The position numbers were made by a program, and so were the translations under genes. From Pseudomonas sp. GM74 (GTDB taxonomy: Bacteria > Pseudomonadota > Gammaproteobacteria > Pseudomonadales > Pseudomonadaceae), in the NCBI RefSeq assembly GCF_000282455.1, contig NZ_AKJG01000158.1, positions 16,978-80,977 of the forward strand: DNA of 64,000 nucleotides, given 5' to 3'. The notes below the pieces were generated by a model that made no database searches, was not told where the DNA came from, and saw only the letters and a program-made list of their open reading frames with translations. This document shows, piece after piece, positions 9,831-19,127 of the stretch; the stretch's first letter is position 1, and each line of letters starts with the position of its first letter.

Positions 9831-10076
9831 GGGGCAGGCCTTGTCGAACTGTCAGAATGCAAGGAGTTTGCCCCAAAACTGGTACATTGATCCAATTATC
9901 TGACATGTTTGCGCGCAAGGTCCTAAATGCGCTGCGCCCGCGTTATCCTTGCCTGGCCTGCACCGACAATCCTTTTTCCATCACGCAGGGAACTTGTCGG
10001 GATCCGCCACTTACTCATGCAAGAAACCGGTGATTTCCAGCGCCCGGCAATGCCAATCTTTTTCAGGAATTCGACC

Positions 10077-10439
10077 ATGTCATCCGCCAACGCCTCCACC
10101 ATCCTCGTCGTCGAAGACGATGCCATCGTGCGCATGCTGATCGTTGACGTACTCGAAGAACTGGAATTCAAGGTGCTGCAAGCCAATGGCAGCGAACAGG
10201 CGCTGGAGACGCTCAAGGACGCGAGCCAACACATTGACCTGATGATGACTGATGTCGGCCTGCCGGTCATGGACGGCCGCGAACTGGCCATCCTCGCCCG
10301 TACGTTACGCCCCAACCTGCCCATCCTGTTTGCCAGCGGCTATGCCGAAAGCATCGAAGTCCCTGTCGATATGCACGTGATTGGCAAACCCTTCTCCATT
10401 GATCAGTTGCGCGACAATGTCAAAGCCATTCTCGGATGA
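10077..10439 (+). CDS. Single-domain response regulator, divergent from the kinase operon
   Basis: A 120-residue receiver-only protein with acidic pair VVEDDA, phosphoacceptor Asp59 (MMTDVGLP) and Lys in GKPF. The start ATG at 10077 has AGGAA nine bases upstream; longer frames reaching 9927 add sequence with no receiver similarity. It is transcribed away from the hybrid kinase across a 246-base gap that must hold both promoters, and is probably another target of that system. It resembles the 3289-3666 regulator in size and in SGYA(E/Q) near the fifth strand, so the two may be competing acceptors. Confidence 0.87.
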   Translation: MSSANASTILVVEDDAIVRMLIVDVLEELEFKVLQANGSEQALETLKDASQHIDLMMTDVGLPVMDGRELAILARTLRPNLPILFASGYAESIEVPVDMHVIGKPFSIDQLRDNVKAILG

Positions 10440-10513
10440 CCCTGCGCTGCGCTATGGTTTAATGCGCACCTTTTTCGTCCCTGCCCTGTCTTCGCTTCAA
10501 GGAATTCCCGTAA

Positions 10514-11812
10514 ATGATTTTGCCCCGCGCAACCAAAGTCCTGGTCATTGGTTACGTCTGGCCCGAGCCCCGCTCTTCCGCGGCCAGCGGGCATGTCATG
10601 CAGATTCTCGACACTTTCCTGGAACAAGGCTGGGACATCACGTTCAGCAGCCCGGCAGGCTTCGGCGAGCAACGCGCAGACCTGACGGCGCTGGGTATTG
10701 ACGAAGTCCCCATTGAGCTGAACAACAGCAGTTTCGACGCATTCATCAGCGAACTGGCGCCGGACATCGTGTTGTTCGATCAATTCATGATGGAGGAACA
10801 GTTCGGTTGGCGGGTCGAGAAGTATTGCCCCGATGCCTTGCGCGTGCTCGAAAGTTGCGATCTGCAAAGCCTAAGGCAGGGCCGGCATCAACGCCTCAAG
10901 GAGCGCCTGAAAGCCAGTGACGACAACAATGACTTCAGCGACCTGTTCGCCCCGGCGTCGCGCGAAGAGTTCGAGCACATGGCCAATACCGATATGGCGA
11001 AGCGCGAGATCGCCTCGTTTTATCGTTGTGATTTGACGCTGATGGTTTCCGAAGTGGAAATCGAATTGCTGGTCGATCAGTTCAGGGTCCCGCGCAGCCT
11101 GTTGCACTGGTGCCCGTTGATGGTCGATGTACCGACCCGTGCGCCGGTACCATTTGAAGACCGGGCCCACTTTCTTCATATCGGCAACTTTCGCCATGCG
11201 CCCAACTGGGATGCGGTGCTCTGGTTGAAAACCGCTATCTGGCCGCTGATTCGCGAGCAGATACCCGGCGCTCAATTGCATATCTATGGTGCCTACACAC
11301 CACCCAAGGCGACTGCCCTGCATAATCCGGCCCAGGGTTTTCATGTCATGGACTGGGCAGAAGACGCTCTGCAAGTCATGTCGTCGGCGCGGGTCTGCAT
11401 GGCGCCTCTGCGTTTTGGCGCTGGAATCAAGGGCAAGATTGTCGATGCGATGCTCTGTGGCACACCGAATGTGACGACGCCTGTGGGTGCCGAGGCGATG
11501 CATGGCCAGGAGGCATGGCCCGGTGCAGTGACCCGTTCGGCACGGGAGTTCGCCGATCATGCCGTGCAACTGCACAACGACAAGACGCGCTGGCTGAACG
11601 CCCAGGCGCACGGGCAAACCCTGCTTGCCAGCCGCTACAGCAAATCCGTTCACGGCCCGGCCTTGATCCAGCGACTGGTCGATTGCCAACGGGATGTGGC
11701 AAACATAAGACGAGATAACTTTACCGGCAGCATGCTGCGTCATCACCAGCACAAGAGCACTCAATACATGGCGCAATGGATCGAGGCGAAGAACCGGCTT
11801 AATCAGGAGTAG
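10514..11812 (+). CDS. Glycosyltransferase, GT-B fold (GT4-like)
   Basis: A 432-residue cytosolic protein. The N-terminus has a Rossmann start (KVLVIGYVWPEPRSSAAS) and the C-terminal half has FLHIGNFRHAPNWDAV and PLRFGAGIKGKIVDAMLCG, the donor-binding region typical of GT4 glycosyltransferases. It would transfer a sugar from a nucleotide donor to a glycan, protein or lipid. No other glycan-assembly gene is adjacent, so it is an orphan. It begins 74 bases after the upstream response regulator, and both could share a transcript. The C-terminus (about 385-432) is a polar, His/Gln-rich tail. Acceptor and donor are unknown. Confidence 0.82.
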   Translation: MILPRATKVLVIGYVWPEPRSSAASGHVMQILDTFLEQGWDITFSSPAGFGEQRADLTALGIDEVPIELNNSSFDAFISELAPDIVLFDQFMMEEQFGWRVEKYCPDALRVLESCDLQSLRQGRHQRLKERLKASDDNNDFSDLFAPASREEFEHMANTDMAKREIASFYRCDLTLMVSEVEIELLVDQFRVPRSLLHWCPLMVDVPTRAPVPFEDRAHFLHIGNFRHAPNWDAVLWLKTAIWPLIREQIPGAQLHIYGAYTPPKATALHNPAQGFHVMDWAEDALQVMSSARVCMAPLRFGAGIKGKIVDAMLCGTPNVTTPVGAEAMHGQEAWPGAVTRSAREFADHAVQLHNDKTRWLNAQAHGQTLLASRYSKSVHGPALIQRLVDCQRDVANIRRDNFTGSMLRHHQHKSTQYMAQWIEAKNRLNQE

Positions 11813-11921
11813 CGCGCCCTCCTTGAGCGTGTCTTGCAGGAGCAGGCACTCAGCCGGTAGTAGCATTATCCCTCAGTCAAGAGGCATGATCAGGACGGAA
11901 TAACAACACAAGCGCCCTGAC

Positions 11922-12827
11922 ATGACCCGCACCGCCAGAGTCACCGATCCGTCCTATGAATTGATGGACGACCACAATGGCTTGTCCATCATCTATCGCC
12001 AGCATGGTTTCCCCTGCCCGCTGGTGCGCTGGCATTTCCACAAGGAATACGAGTTGCACCTGATCGTCGCCAGTTCCGGCAAGGTGTTCATCGGCGACTA
12101 CATCGGCAACTTCTATCCGCAATCCCTGTTTCTGACCGGCCCCAACCTGCCCCACAACTGGATCAGCCAGGTGGCCCAGGATGAAGTGGTGCCCAAGCGC
12201 GACATGCTGGTCAACTTCACCGATGAGTTGTTCGACAGCGGCTATCAGGTGTTCGCCGAACTCAAGGCTCTGGCGCCCTTGCTGGAACGCGCGCAGTACG
12301 GCATCGAGTTTCGCTGCAAGCACACCATCGCCAAGGCGATGGATCTGATGCAGCGCATCGCCGATACCACCGGTGCGACCCGTCTCGGGCATTTTTTCAT
12401 TCTGCTGGAGTTACTTGCGGCCACCGACGACTACCAATTGCTCTCCGGCGCGACGACGCCGCAACTGGCCGACGAGAACAACATCGATCGCACCAACCGC
12501 GCGGTGGATTACATCTTCGCCCATTACGCCCGGGACTTGACGCTGGAGGAAGTCGCCGAACACCTGGGCATGAAACCGACTTATTTCAGCCGGGTTTTCA
12601 AACAGGCCACCGGGCGCAATTTCATCGAATTCGTCAATCGCCTGCGCATCAGCAAGTCCTGCGAGTTGCTCGCCGATGGCGACAAACCGGTGACCGATGT
12701 CTGCTTCGAATCGGGCTTCAACAATATTTCCAACTTCAATCGGCGCTTCCAGCAACTCAAGGGTATGACGCCTTCGCATTACCGGCGGTTGGTGGTACAG
12801 CGACTCACCGAGCAAAACCTCGGCTAG
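11922..12827 (+). CDS. mtlR: AraC-family activator of mannitol operon MtlR
   Basis: A 301-residue regulator. The N-terminal half is a cupin-like sensing domain rich in His and aromatic residues (RWHFHKEYELHLI). Residues about 195-295 hold two helix-turn-helix units (LEEVAEHLGMKPTYFSRVFK and VCFESGFNNISNFNRRF) typical of AraC/XylS. It lies directly upstream of mtlE in the same orientation, matching MtlR of P. fluorescens, which activates mtlEFGKDYZ in response to mannitol, sorbitol or arabitol. Both the motif content and the neighbour support this. A REP-type hairpin at 12839-12862 separates it from the mtl promoter region. Confidence 0.92.
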   Translation: MTRTARVTDPSYELMDDHNGLSIIYRQHGFPCPLVRWHFHKEYELHLIVASSGKVFIGDYIGNFYPQSLFLTGPNLPHNWISQVAQDEVVPKRDMLVNFTDELFDSGYQVFAELKALAPLLERAQYGIEFRCKHTIAKAMDLMQRIADTTGATRLGHFFILLELLAATDDYQLLSGATTPQLADENNIDRTNRAVDYIFAHYARDLTLEEVAEHLGMKPTYFSRVFKQATGRNFIEFVNRLRISKSCELLADGDKPVTDVCFESGFNNISNFNRRFQQLKGMTPSHYRRLVVQRLTEQNLG

Positions 12828-12838
12828 ATGCGATCAAA

Positions 12839-12862
12839 TGTGGGAGCAAGCCCGCTCCCACA
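12839..12862. repeat. REP-type palindrome after mtlR
   Basis: The 8-base arms TGTGGGAG and CTCCCACA enclose a short spacer, giving a compact hairpin 11 bases after the mtlR stop. It belongs to the Pseudomonas REP family seen at several other places in this window and may end or slow mtlR transcription. Confidence 0.8.
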
Positions 12863-13102
12863 AGGGGTCGTAGCCAAGCTCGAAACCTGTACGGATTGAA
12901 TATCGCCCCATCGCTGAAAACCCCTTCCTTGCGTCTACCCCCCTAAAGTTCAGTGCAAAAAAGTATCGATCAAAGTGCGATGGATGATTTGTCTCGCCCG
13001 CCATTGAAGGTTGTAATCAGTGCACATTCTTCCTGCTTTCGGAAGACACAAAAACAATAACTGTCCTTCTGTATCCCGCCGGGTGCAGAAAAGGAGTGCA
13101 CG
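12863..13102 (+). promoter_or_regulatory. Presumed mtlE promoter region
   Basis: This is the gap between the mtlR hairpin and mtlE. It is less G+C-rich near 12955-13080. A short inverted repeat (CTTCC/GGAAG with a 7-base loop) lies near 13031-13047. The ribosome binding site AAAAGGAG sits just before the mtlE ATG. By analogy with P. fluorescens, MtlR should bind here. I could not identify its operator with certainty. Confidence 0.5.
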
Positions 13103-14413
13103 ATGCAACCTTCGGTAAAAGCTCTGCTTGCCCTCACCTGCATGACCCTCAGCAGCGTCAGCCTTGGCGCACAGACCCTGACCATCGCCACCGTCAACAA
13201 CAGCGACATGATCCGCATGCAAAAGCTCTCGAAAAGCTTCGAGGCCGAGCATCCGCAGATCAAGCTCAATTGGGTGGTCCTCGAAGAAAACGTCCTGCGC
13301 CAGCGCCTGACCACCGACATCGCCACCCAGGGCGGGCAGTTCGACGTGCTGACCATCGGCATGTACGAAGCCGCACTCTGGGGCGCCAAGGGCTGGCTTG
13401 AGCCGATGAAGGATCTGCCGGCCAGCTATGCCCTCGACGACGTGTTCCCGTCGGTGCGCGAAGGTCTGTCGGTCAAAGGCTCGCTGTACGCCCTGCCGTT
13501 CTATGCCGAAAGCTCGATCACCTACTACCGCACCGACCTGTTCAAGGATGCCGGCCTGACCATGCCCGAGCGCCCGACCTGGGAGCAGATCGGTGAATTC
13601 GCCGCCAAACTGAACAAACCCGAGCAGGAACAGTACGGCATCTGCCTGCGGGGCAAGGCTGGCTGGGGCGAGAACATGGCGTTGATCAGCACCGTGGCCA
13701 ACGCCTATGGCGCGCGCTGGTTCGATGAGAAATGGCAGCCGGAATTCAGCGGTCCCGAATGGAAAAACGCGCTGAACTTCTATGTCGACACCATGAAGAA
13801 ATCGGGCCCGCCGGGGGCGTCGAGCAACGGCTTCAACGAAAACCTGGCGTTGTTCAACAGCGGCAAATGCGCGATCTGGGTCGATGCCAGCGTCGCCGGT
13901 TCATTCGTCACCGACAAGTCCCAGAGCAAAGTCACCGATCACGTCGGCTTCACTTATGCGCCGCATCAGGCCACTGACAAGGGGTCGGCCTGGTTGTACT
14001 CCTGGGCGCTGGCCATTCCGACCAGTTCCAAGGCCAAGGACGCGGCGAAAACCTTCAGTGCCTGGGCCACGTCCAAAGAATACGGCGCACTGGTCGCGGA
14101 AAAAGACGGCATCGCCAACGTGCCGCCGGGCACCCGGGCCTCGACCTACAGTGAGGCGTACTTGAGTGCGGCGCCGTTCGCCAGGGTCACGCTGGAATCG
14201 CTCAAGGCCGCGGACCCGAGCAATCCGGGCGCCAGGCCTGTGCCGTACATCGGCATCCAGTTGGTAACCATTCCCGAGTTCCAAGGCATTGGTACCCAGG
14301 TCGGTAAATCCTTCTCGGCGGCGCTGATCGGCCAGACCACGGTCGACCAGGCGCTGGCGGCGGCCCAGCAAACCACCGAACGCGAAATGAAGCGTGCGGG
14401 TTATCCCAAGTAA
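13103..14413 (+). CDS. mtlE: Polyol ABC transporter substrate-binding protein
   Basis: A 436-residue periplasmic binding protein (family 1). The signal peptide covers residues 1 to about 23, with likely cleavage after SLGA. The mature part begins QTLTIATVNN and has the standard alternating strands and helices. It captures mannitol, sorbitol or arabitol and delivers it to MtlF/MtlG. It is the first gene of the operon with a strong site (AAGGAG) before the ATG. A REP pair at 14441-14531 separates it from mtlF, so it may be made in excess over the permeases, as is usual for binding proteins. Confidence 0.93.
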   Translation: MQPSVKALLALTCMTLSSVSLGAQTLTIATVNNSDMIRMQKLSKSFEAEHPQIKLNWVVLEENVLRQRLTTDIATQGGQFDVLTIGMYEAALWGAKGWLEPMKDLPASYALDDVFPSVREGLSVKGSLYALPFYAESSITYYRTDLFKDAGLTMPERPTWEQIGEFAAKLNKPEQEQYGICLRGKAGWGENMALISTVANAYGARWFDEKWQPEFSGPEWKNALNFYVDTMKKSGPPGASSNGFNENLALFNSGKCAIWVDASVAGSFVTDKSQSKVTDHVGFTYAPHQATDKGSAWLYSWALAIPTSSKAKDAAKTFSAWATSKEYGALVAEKDGIANVPPGTRASTYSEAYLSAAPFARVTLESLKAADPSNPGARPVPYIGIQLVTIPEFQGIGTQVGKSFSAALIGQTTVDQALAAAQQTTEREMKRAGYPK

Positions 14414-14440
14414 CCCCCGCACTTCCCTGCTCTTGCCTTG

Positions 14441-14531
14441 TGTGGGAGCGGGCTTGCTCGCGAAGAGGCCGGTGCATCCGCCAAATATTCGTGACTGAAC
14501 CATCGCCTTCGCGAGCAAGCCCGCTCCCACA
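14441..14531. repeat. Inverted REP pair between mtlE and mtlF
   Basis: Two copies of the REP core (TGTGGGAGCGGGCTTGCTCG and its complement) face each other with about 40 bases between, able to form a long hairpin inside the operon. Such structures can stabilise upstream mRNA or reduce downstream expression. Confidence 0.9.
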
Positions 14532-14551
14532 TTGGATCCTCATAGGTCTGA

Positions 14552-15496
14552 ATGAATCGGTTTAACGCCATGAATACATCAACTGCAAAAGCTCACATGG
14601 ACATTGTCCAACCGCAGCGCAAAAGCCGCGTGGCCAATCCCGGCTGGTTTCTGGTCAGCCCCTCGGTGGCCTTGCTGCTGTTGTGGATGATCGTACCGCT
14701 GGGTATGACCGTCTACTTCTCGACGATTCGATACAACTTGCTCAACCCCGGCGATAACGCGTTCGTCGGCCTGGAAAACTTCACCTACTTCCTCACCGAC
14801 TCGGGCTTCCTGCCCGGCGCCACCAACACCCTGTTGCTGGTGGGCAGCGTGCTGCTGATCAGTGTGGTGTTCGGTGTGCTGATCAGTGCTTTGCTTGAGG
14901 CCAGTGAGTTTTTCGGTCGCGGCATCGTGCGGGTGATGCTGATCTCGCCGTTTTTCATCATGCCCACCGTCGGCGCGCTGATCTGGAAAAACCTGATTTT
15001 CCATCCGGTGTCGGGGATTCTCGCCTACGTCTGGAAGCTGTTCGGCGCGCAACCGGTGGACTGGCTGGCGCATTACCCGCTGCTGTCGATCATCATCATT
15101 GTCTCGTGGCAATGGCTGCCCTTCGCCATCCTGATCCTGATGACCGCCATGCAGTCCCTCGACCAGGAACAGAAAGAAGCGGCACGTCTGGACGGTGCCG
15201 GACCCATCGCGATTTTCTGGCACCTGACCCTGCCACACCTGGCACGGCCGATTGCAGTGGTGGTGATGATCGAAACCATCTTCCTGCTCTCGGTGTTCGC
15301 CGAAATCTTCACCACCACCAACGGCGGCCCCGGCTACGCCTCGACCAACCTCGCCTACCTGATCTACAACCAGGCGCTGGTGCAGTTCGACGTCGGCATG
15401 GCCTCGGCGGGCGGCCTTATCGCCGTGGTCATCGCCAACATCGCCGCGATCATCCTGATACGGATGATCGGCAAAAACCTGACCGACAAAGCCTGA
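14552..15496 (+). CDS. mtlF: Polyol ABC transporter permease MtlF
   Basis: A 314-residue inner-membrane permease with about six membrane segments. The cytoplasmic EAA loop is seen at EAARLDGAGPIAIFWHLTLP, which docks on the ATPase MtlK. It pairs with MtlG to form the channel for mannitol, sorbitol and arabitol. The start is uncertain: the ATG at 14552 has AGGT just upstream, while another in-frame ATG lies at 14570 (MNTSTAK) with no clear site. It follows the REP pair and is 8 bases ahead of mtlG, so co-translation is likely. Confidence 0.92.
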   Translation: MNRFNAMNTSTAKAHMDIVQPQRKSRVANPGWFLVSPSVALLLLWMIVPLGMTVYFSTIRYNLLNPGDNAFVGLENFTYFLTDSGFLPGATNTLLLVGSVLLISVVFGVLISALLEASEFFGRGIVRVMLISPFFIMPTVGALIWKNLIFHPVSGILAYVWKLFGAQPVDWLAHYPLLSIIIIVSWQWLPFAILILMTAMQSLDQEQKEAARLDGAGPIAIFWHLTLPHLARPIAVVVMIETIFLLSVFAEIFTTTNGGPGYASTNLAYLIYNQALVQFDVGMASAGGLIAVVIANIAAIILIRMIGKNLTDKA

Positions 15497-15504
15497 GGCC
15501 TGCC

Positions 15505-16335
15505 ATGACTCTTCAACAATCCCGTCGCCTGCAAAGCCTGCTGCTCGGTACGTTGGCCTGGGCCATCGCGATCGTGATCTTCTTTCCGATCCTCTGGATG
15601 GTACTGACCAGTTTCAAGACCGAAATCGATGCCTTCGCCACGCCGCCGCAATTCATCTTCATGCCCACGCTGGAGAACTACCTGCACATCAACGAGCGCA
15701 GCGACTATTTCAGCTTTGCCTGGAACTCGGTGGTGATCTCCTTCAGCGCCACGGCCCTGTGCCTGTTGATCGCGGTGCCGGCAGCCTACTCCATGGCGTT
15801 CTACGAAACCCAGCGCACCAGAGGCACCCTGCTGTGGATGCTCTCGACCAAAATGCTGCCACCGGTGGGCGTGCTGATGCCGATCTACCTGCTGGCCAAG
15901 AGTTTCGGCCTGCTCGATACGCGGATCGCGCTGATCGTGATCTACACGCTGATCAACCTGCCGATCGTGGTCTGGATGATTTACACCTACTTCAAGGACA
16001 TCCCCAGGGACATCCTCGAAGCCGCGCGGCTGGACGGCGCGACGCTGGCCCAGGAGATGCTCCGGGTGTTGCTGCCCATCGCCAAGGGCGGCCTGGCATC
16101 CACGGTGCTGCTGTCGCTGATCCTGTGCTGGAACGAGGCCTTTTGGTCGCTGAACCTGACCTCGTCGAAAGCCGCACCACTGACCGCATTGATCGCTTCG
16201 TACTCAAGCCCCGAAGGGCTGTTTTGGGCCAAGTTGTCGGCCGTCTCGACCCTGGCCTGTGCGCCGATCCTGATCTTCGGCTGGATCAGCCAGAAACAAC
16301 TGGTGCGCGGCCTGTCGTTCGGCGCCGTGAAATAA
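15505..16335 (+). CDS. mtlG: Polyol ABC transporter permease MtlG
   Basis: A 276-residue second permease subunit, with about six membrane segments and an EAA loop (EAARLDGATLAQEMLRVLLP). The start ATG at 15505 is 8 bases after the mtlF stop; a longer frame reaching back to 15106 lies inside mtlF and is rejected. Together with MtlF, MtlK and MtlE it forms a family-1 carbohydrate importer. The length is typical for this subunit class. Neighbours on both sides are mtl genes, which fixes the role. Confidence 0.93.
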   Translation: MTLQQSRRLQSLLLGTLAWAIAIVIFFPILWMVLTSFKTEIDAFATPPQFIFMPTLENYLHINERSDYFSFAWNSVVISFSATALCLLIAVPAAYSMAFYETQRTRGTLLWMLSTKMLPPVGVLMPIYLLAKSFGLLDTRIALIVIYTLINLPIVVWMIYTYFKDIPRDILEAARLDGATLAQEMLRVLLPIAKGGLASTVLLSLILCWNEAFWSLNLTSSKAAPLTALIASYSSPEGLFWAKLSAVSTLACAPILIFGWISQKQLVRGLSFGAVK

Positions 16336-16369
16336 CCCCCAAAAGAATAAGCACAAAAGGAGCGCCACC

Positions 16370-17473
16370 ATGGCCAACCTGAAAATCAAGAATCTGCAAA
16401 AAGGCTTCGAAGGCTTTTCCATCATCAAGGGTATCGACCTTGAAGTGAACGACAAGGAGTTCGTGGTCTTCGTCGGCCCGTCGGGCTGCGGCAAATCCAC
16501 GCTGCTGCGTCTGATCGCCGGGCTGGAGGAAGTCAGCGGCGGCACCATCGAACTCGACGGCCGCGACATCACCGAAGTCAGCCCGGCCAAGCGCGATCTG
16601 GCGATGGTGTTCCAGACCTACGCCCTGTACCCGCACATGAGCGTGCGCAAGAACATGTCGTTCGCCCTCGACCTGGCCGGCGTGGCGAAAGCCGAAGTGG
16701 AGAAGAAAGTCAGCGAAGCGGCGCGCATCCTCGAACTGGGGCCGATGCTGGAGCGCAAGCCCAAGCAACTGTCCGGCGGCCAGCGCCAGCGCGTGGCGAT
16801 TGGCCGGGCCATCGTGCGCAACCCGAAAATCTTCCTGTTCGATGAGCCGTTGTCCAACCTCGATGCCGCCCTGCGGGTGCAGATGCGCCTGGAACTGTTG
16901 CGCCTGCACAAAGAACTGCAAGCCACGATGATCTACGTGACTCACGATCAGGTCGAAGCGATGACCATGGCCGACAAGGTGGTCGTACTCAATGGCGGCA
17001 AGATCGAGCAAGTCGGCTCGCCCCTGGATCTCTATCACCAACCGGCCAACCTTTTCGTCGCCGGTTTCCTGGGCACGCCGAAAATGGGCTTCCTCAAGGG
17101 CAAGGTCACCCGCGTCGACAATCAGGGCTGTGAAGTGCAGTTGGACGCCGGAACCCGCATCAACCTGCCCTTGAGCGGCAGGCATCTGAGCATCGGGAGT
17201 GCGGTGACACTGGGCATTCGCCCGGAACACCTGGAACTGGCCAAACCCGGCGACTGCACCCTGCAGGTCACCGCCGATGTCAGTGAACGCCTGGGCAGCG
17301 ACACTTTCTGCCACGTCCGGACGGCATCCACAGAAGCCCTGACCCTGCGCGTTCGCGGCGATCTGGCCAGCCGCTACGGTGAAACCCTGAGCCTGCATCT
17401 GGATGCGCAACACTGCCATTTATTCGATGCCGACGGCGTGGCGTTGACCCGCCCGCTGCACGTTGCTGCCTGA
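16370..17473 (+). CDS. mtlK: Polyol ABC transporter ATP-binding protein MtlK
   Basis: A 367-residue ATPase of the MalK/UgpC class. Walker A is GPSGCGKST, the signature is LSGGQRQR, Walker B is IFLFDEPLSNLD, and the switch His is in YVTHDQVEAM. The C-terminal third (about 240-367) is a TOBE-type regulatory domain. It powers MtlFG-mediated polyol import. AAAAGGAGCGCC precedes the ATG at good spacing. The stop lies 16 bases before the mtlD ATG, consistent with one operon. Confidence 0.94.
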   Translation: MANLKIKNLQKGFEGFSIIKGIDLEVNDKEFVVFVGPSGCGKSTLLRLIAGLEEVSGGTIELDGRDITEVSPAKRDLAMVFQTYALYPHMSVRKNMSFALDLAGVAKAEVEKKVSEAARILELGPMLERKPKQLSGGQRQRVAIGRAIVRNPKIFLFDEPLSNLDAALRVQMRLELLRLHKELQATMIYVTHDQVEAMTMADKVVVLNGGKIEQVGSPLDLYHQPANLFVAGFLGTPKMGFLKGKVTRVDNQGCEVQLDAGTRINLPLSGRHLSIGSAVTLGIRPEHLELAKPGDCTLQVTADVSERLGSDTFCHVRTASTEALTLRVRGDLASRYGETLSLHLDAQHCHLFDADGVALTRPLHVAA

Positions 17474-17489
17474 TTTCAGAGAGCCTGCG

Positions 17490-18962
17490 ATGAAACTGAA
17501 CAAACACAACCTCAGCCGCCTCGCCCCTGAAGTGGTCCTGCCCGCCTACGCCCTGGGCGAGACCCGCCAAGGCATCGCGCATATCGGCGTCGGCGGTTTC
17601 CACCGTGCCCATCAGGCGTACTACACCGACGCCTTGATGAATACTGGGGAAGGCCTGGACTGGGCCATCTGCGGTGTCGGCCTGCGCGCCGAAGACCACC
17701 GTGCCCGTGACGATCTAAAGGATCAGGACTACTTGTTCACCCTGTTCGAACTCGGCGATAGCGACGACACCGAAGTCCGGGTGATCGGCGCCATTCGCGA
17801 CATGCTGCTGGCCGAGGACGGTGCCCAGGCATTGATCGACAAACTGGCCAGCCCCGAGATCCGCATCGTCTCGCTGACCATCACCGAAGGCGGTTACTGC
17901 ATCGACGACAGCACCGGTGAGTTCATGGCGCACTCGCCGCAGATCCAGCATGACCTGGCGCACCCTGGCGCCCCGAAAACCGTGTTCGGATTCCTCTGTG
18001 CCGCTCTGGCCAGGCGCCGCGCCGCCGGCACAGCGGCCTTCACCCTGATGTCCTGCGATAACCTGCCCCACAACGGCGACGTCACCCGCAAGGCCCTGCT
18101 GGCCTTCGCCGCCTTGCACGACAGCCAATTGCGCGACTGGATCGACGCCAACGTCAGTTTCCCCAACGCCATGGTCGACCGCATCACGCCGATGACCAGC
18201 ACACGGCACCGTCTGCAACTGGCGGAACAACATGGCGTGGACGATACCTGGCCGGTGGTCTGCGAACCCTTCGCGCAATGGGTGCTGGAAGATCGGTTCG
18301 TCAACGGTCGCCCGGCCTGGGAAAAGGTCGGCGTGCAATTCACCGACGACGTCACGCCCTACGAAGAAATGAAGATCAAGCTGCTCAACGGCAGTCATCT
18401 GGCGTTGACGTACCTGGGTTTCCTGAAGGGTTACCGCTTCGTCCACGAGACCATGAACGACCCGCTGTTCGTGCGCTACATGCGCGCCTACATGGACCTG
18501 GACGTGACGCCGCAACTGCCGGCGGTGCCGGGAATCGACCTGACCGAATACAAGAACACCCTGCTGGCGCGGTTTTCCAATCAGGCGATTGCCGATCAGC
18601 TTGAACGGGTGTGCTCGGACGGTTCGTCAAAGTTTCCGAAATTCACCGTACCGACCATCAACCGTTTGATCGCCGATGGCCGCGAAACCAAGCGCACGGC
18701 GTTGGTGGTGGCGGCGTGGGCGCTGTACCTCAAGGGTGTGGATGAGCAAGGCGAGACCTACTCGATTGCGGATCCGCGGGCGGCGTTCTGCCAGGCACTG
18801 GTGGCCGACGACGTGCTGATTACCCAGCGCTTGCTGGCGGTCGAGGAGATTTTCGGTACGGCCATTGCGCGCTCGCCGGAGTTTGTCGCGGCGTTCGAGT
18901 GGTGTTGCAACAGTTTGCGCGAGGTGGGGGTGTCCCGGACTCTGGAACGAGTGTTGGCGTAA
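17490..18962 (+). CDS. mtlD: Mannitol 2-dehydrogenase
   Basis: A 490-residue NAD-dependent polyol dehydrogenase oxidising mannitol and sorbitol at C2 to give fructose, and D-arabitol to D-xylulose. The nucleotide-binding loop is in HIGVGGFHRAHQ. Counting from the ATG at 17490 puts Asn191, Lys295, Asn300 and His303 exactly where the P. fluorescens enzyme has its catalytic residues, which settles the start; an in-frame codon at 17463 would break that numbering. It belongs to the long-chain dehydrogenase family (about 490 residues). It lies between the transporter genes and the two kinases that consume its products. Confidence 0.96.
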   Translation: MKLNKHNLSRLAPEVVLPAYALGETRQGIAHIGVGGFHRAHQAYYTDALMNTGEGLDWAICGVGLRAEDHRARDDLKDQDYLFTLFELGDSDDTEVRVIGAIRDMLLAEDGAQALIDKLASPEIRIVSLTITEGGYCIDDSTGEFMAHSPQIQHDLAHPGAPKTVFGFLCAALARRRAAGTAAFTLMSCDNLPHNGDVTRKALLAFAALHDSQLRDWIDANVSFPNAMVDRITPMTSTRHRLQLAEQHGVDDTWPVVCEPFAQWVLEDRFVNGRPAWEKVGVQFTDDVTPYEEMKIKLLNGSHLALTYLGFLKGYRFVHETMNDPLFVRYMRAYMDLDVTPQLPAVPGIDLTEYKNTLLARFSNQAIADQLERVCSDGSSKFPKFTVPTINRLIADGRETKRTALVVAAWALYLKGVDEQGETYSIADPRAAFCQALVADDVLITQRLLAVEEIFGTAIARSPEFVAAFEWCCNSLREVGVSRTLERVLA

Positions 18963-18987
18963 ACGTGGCGGCGAGTCTCAGTCCGTC

Positions 18988-19081
18988 TTCGCGAGCAAGC
19001 CCGCTCCCACACTGAAACGCTGTCGAACACAAATACTGTGTTCACTACAAATCTACTGTGGGAGCGGGCTTGCTCGCGAAG
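18988..19081. repeat. Inverted REP pair between mtlD and mtlY
   Basis: The core cttcgcgagcaagcccgctc and its complement gagcgggcttgctcgcgaa flank about 45 bases. The arms face inward like the 14441-14531 pair, so the mtl operon carries two such structures. Confidence 0.9.
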
Positions 19082-19127
19082 GCGGCCTGACAGGCGACAT
19101 TTATGTTGAATGATCCAAGGATCCACT

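Noticed and set aside
14570..14572. Alternative ATG for mtlF
   Set aside because: No ribosome site before it, whereas AGGT lies before 14552; left as an uncertainty only.
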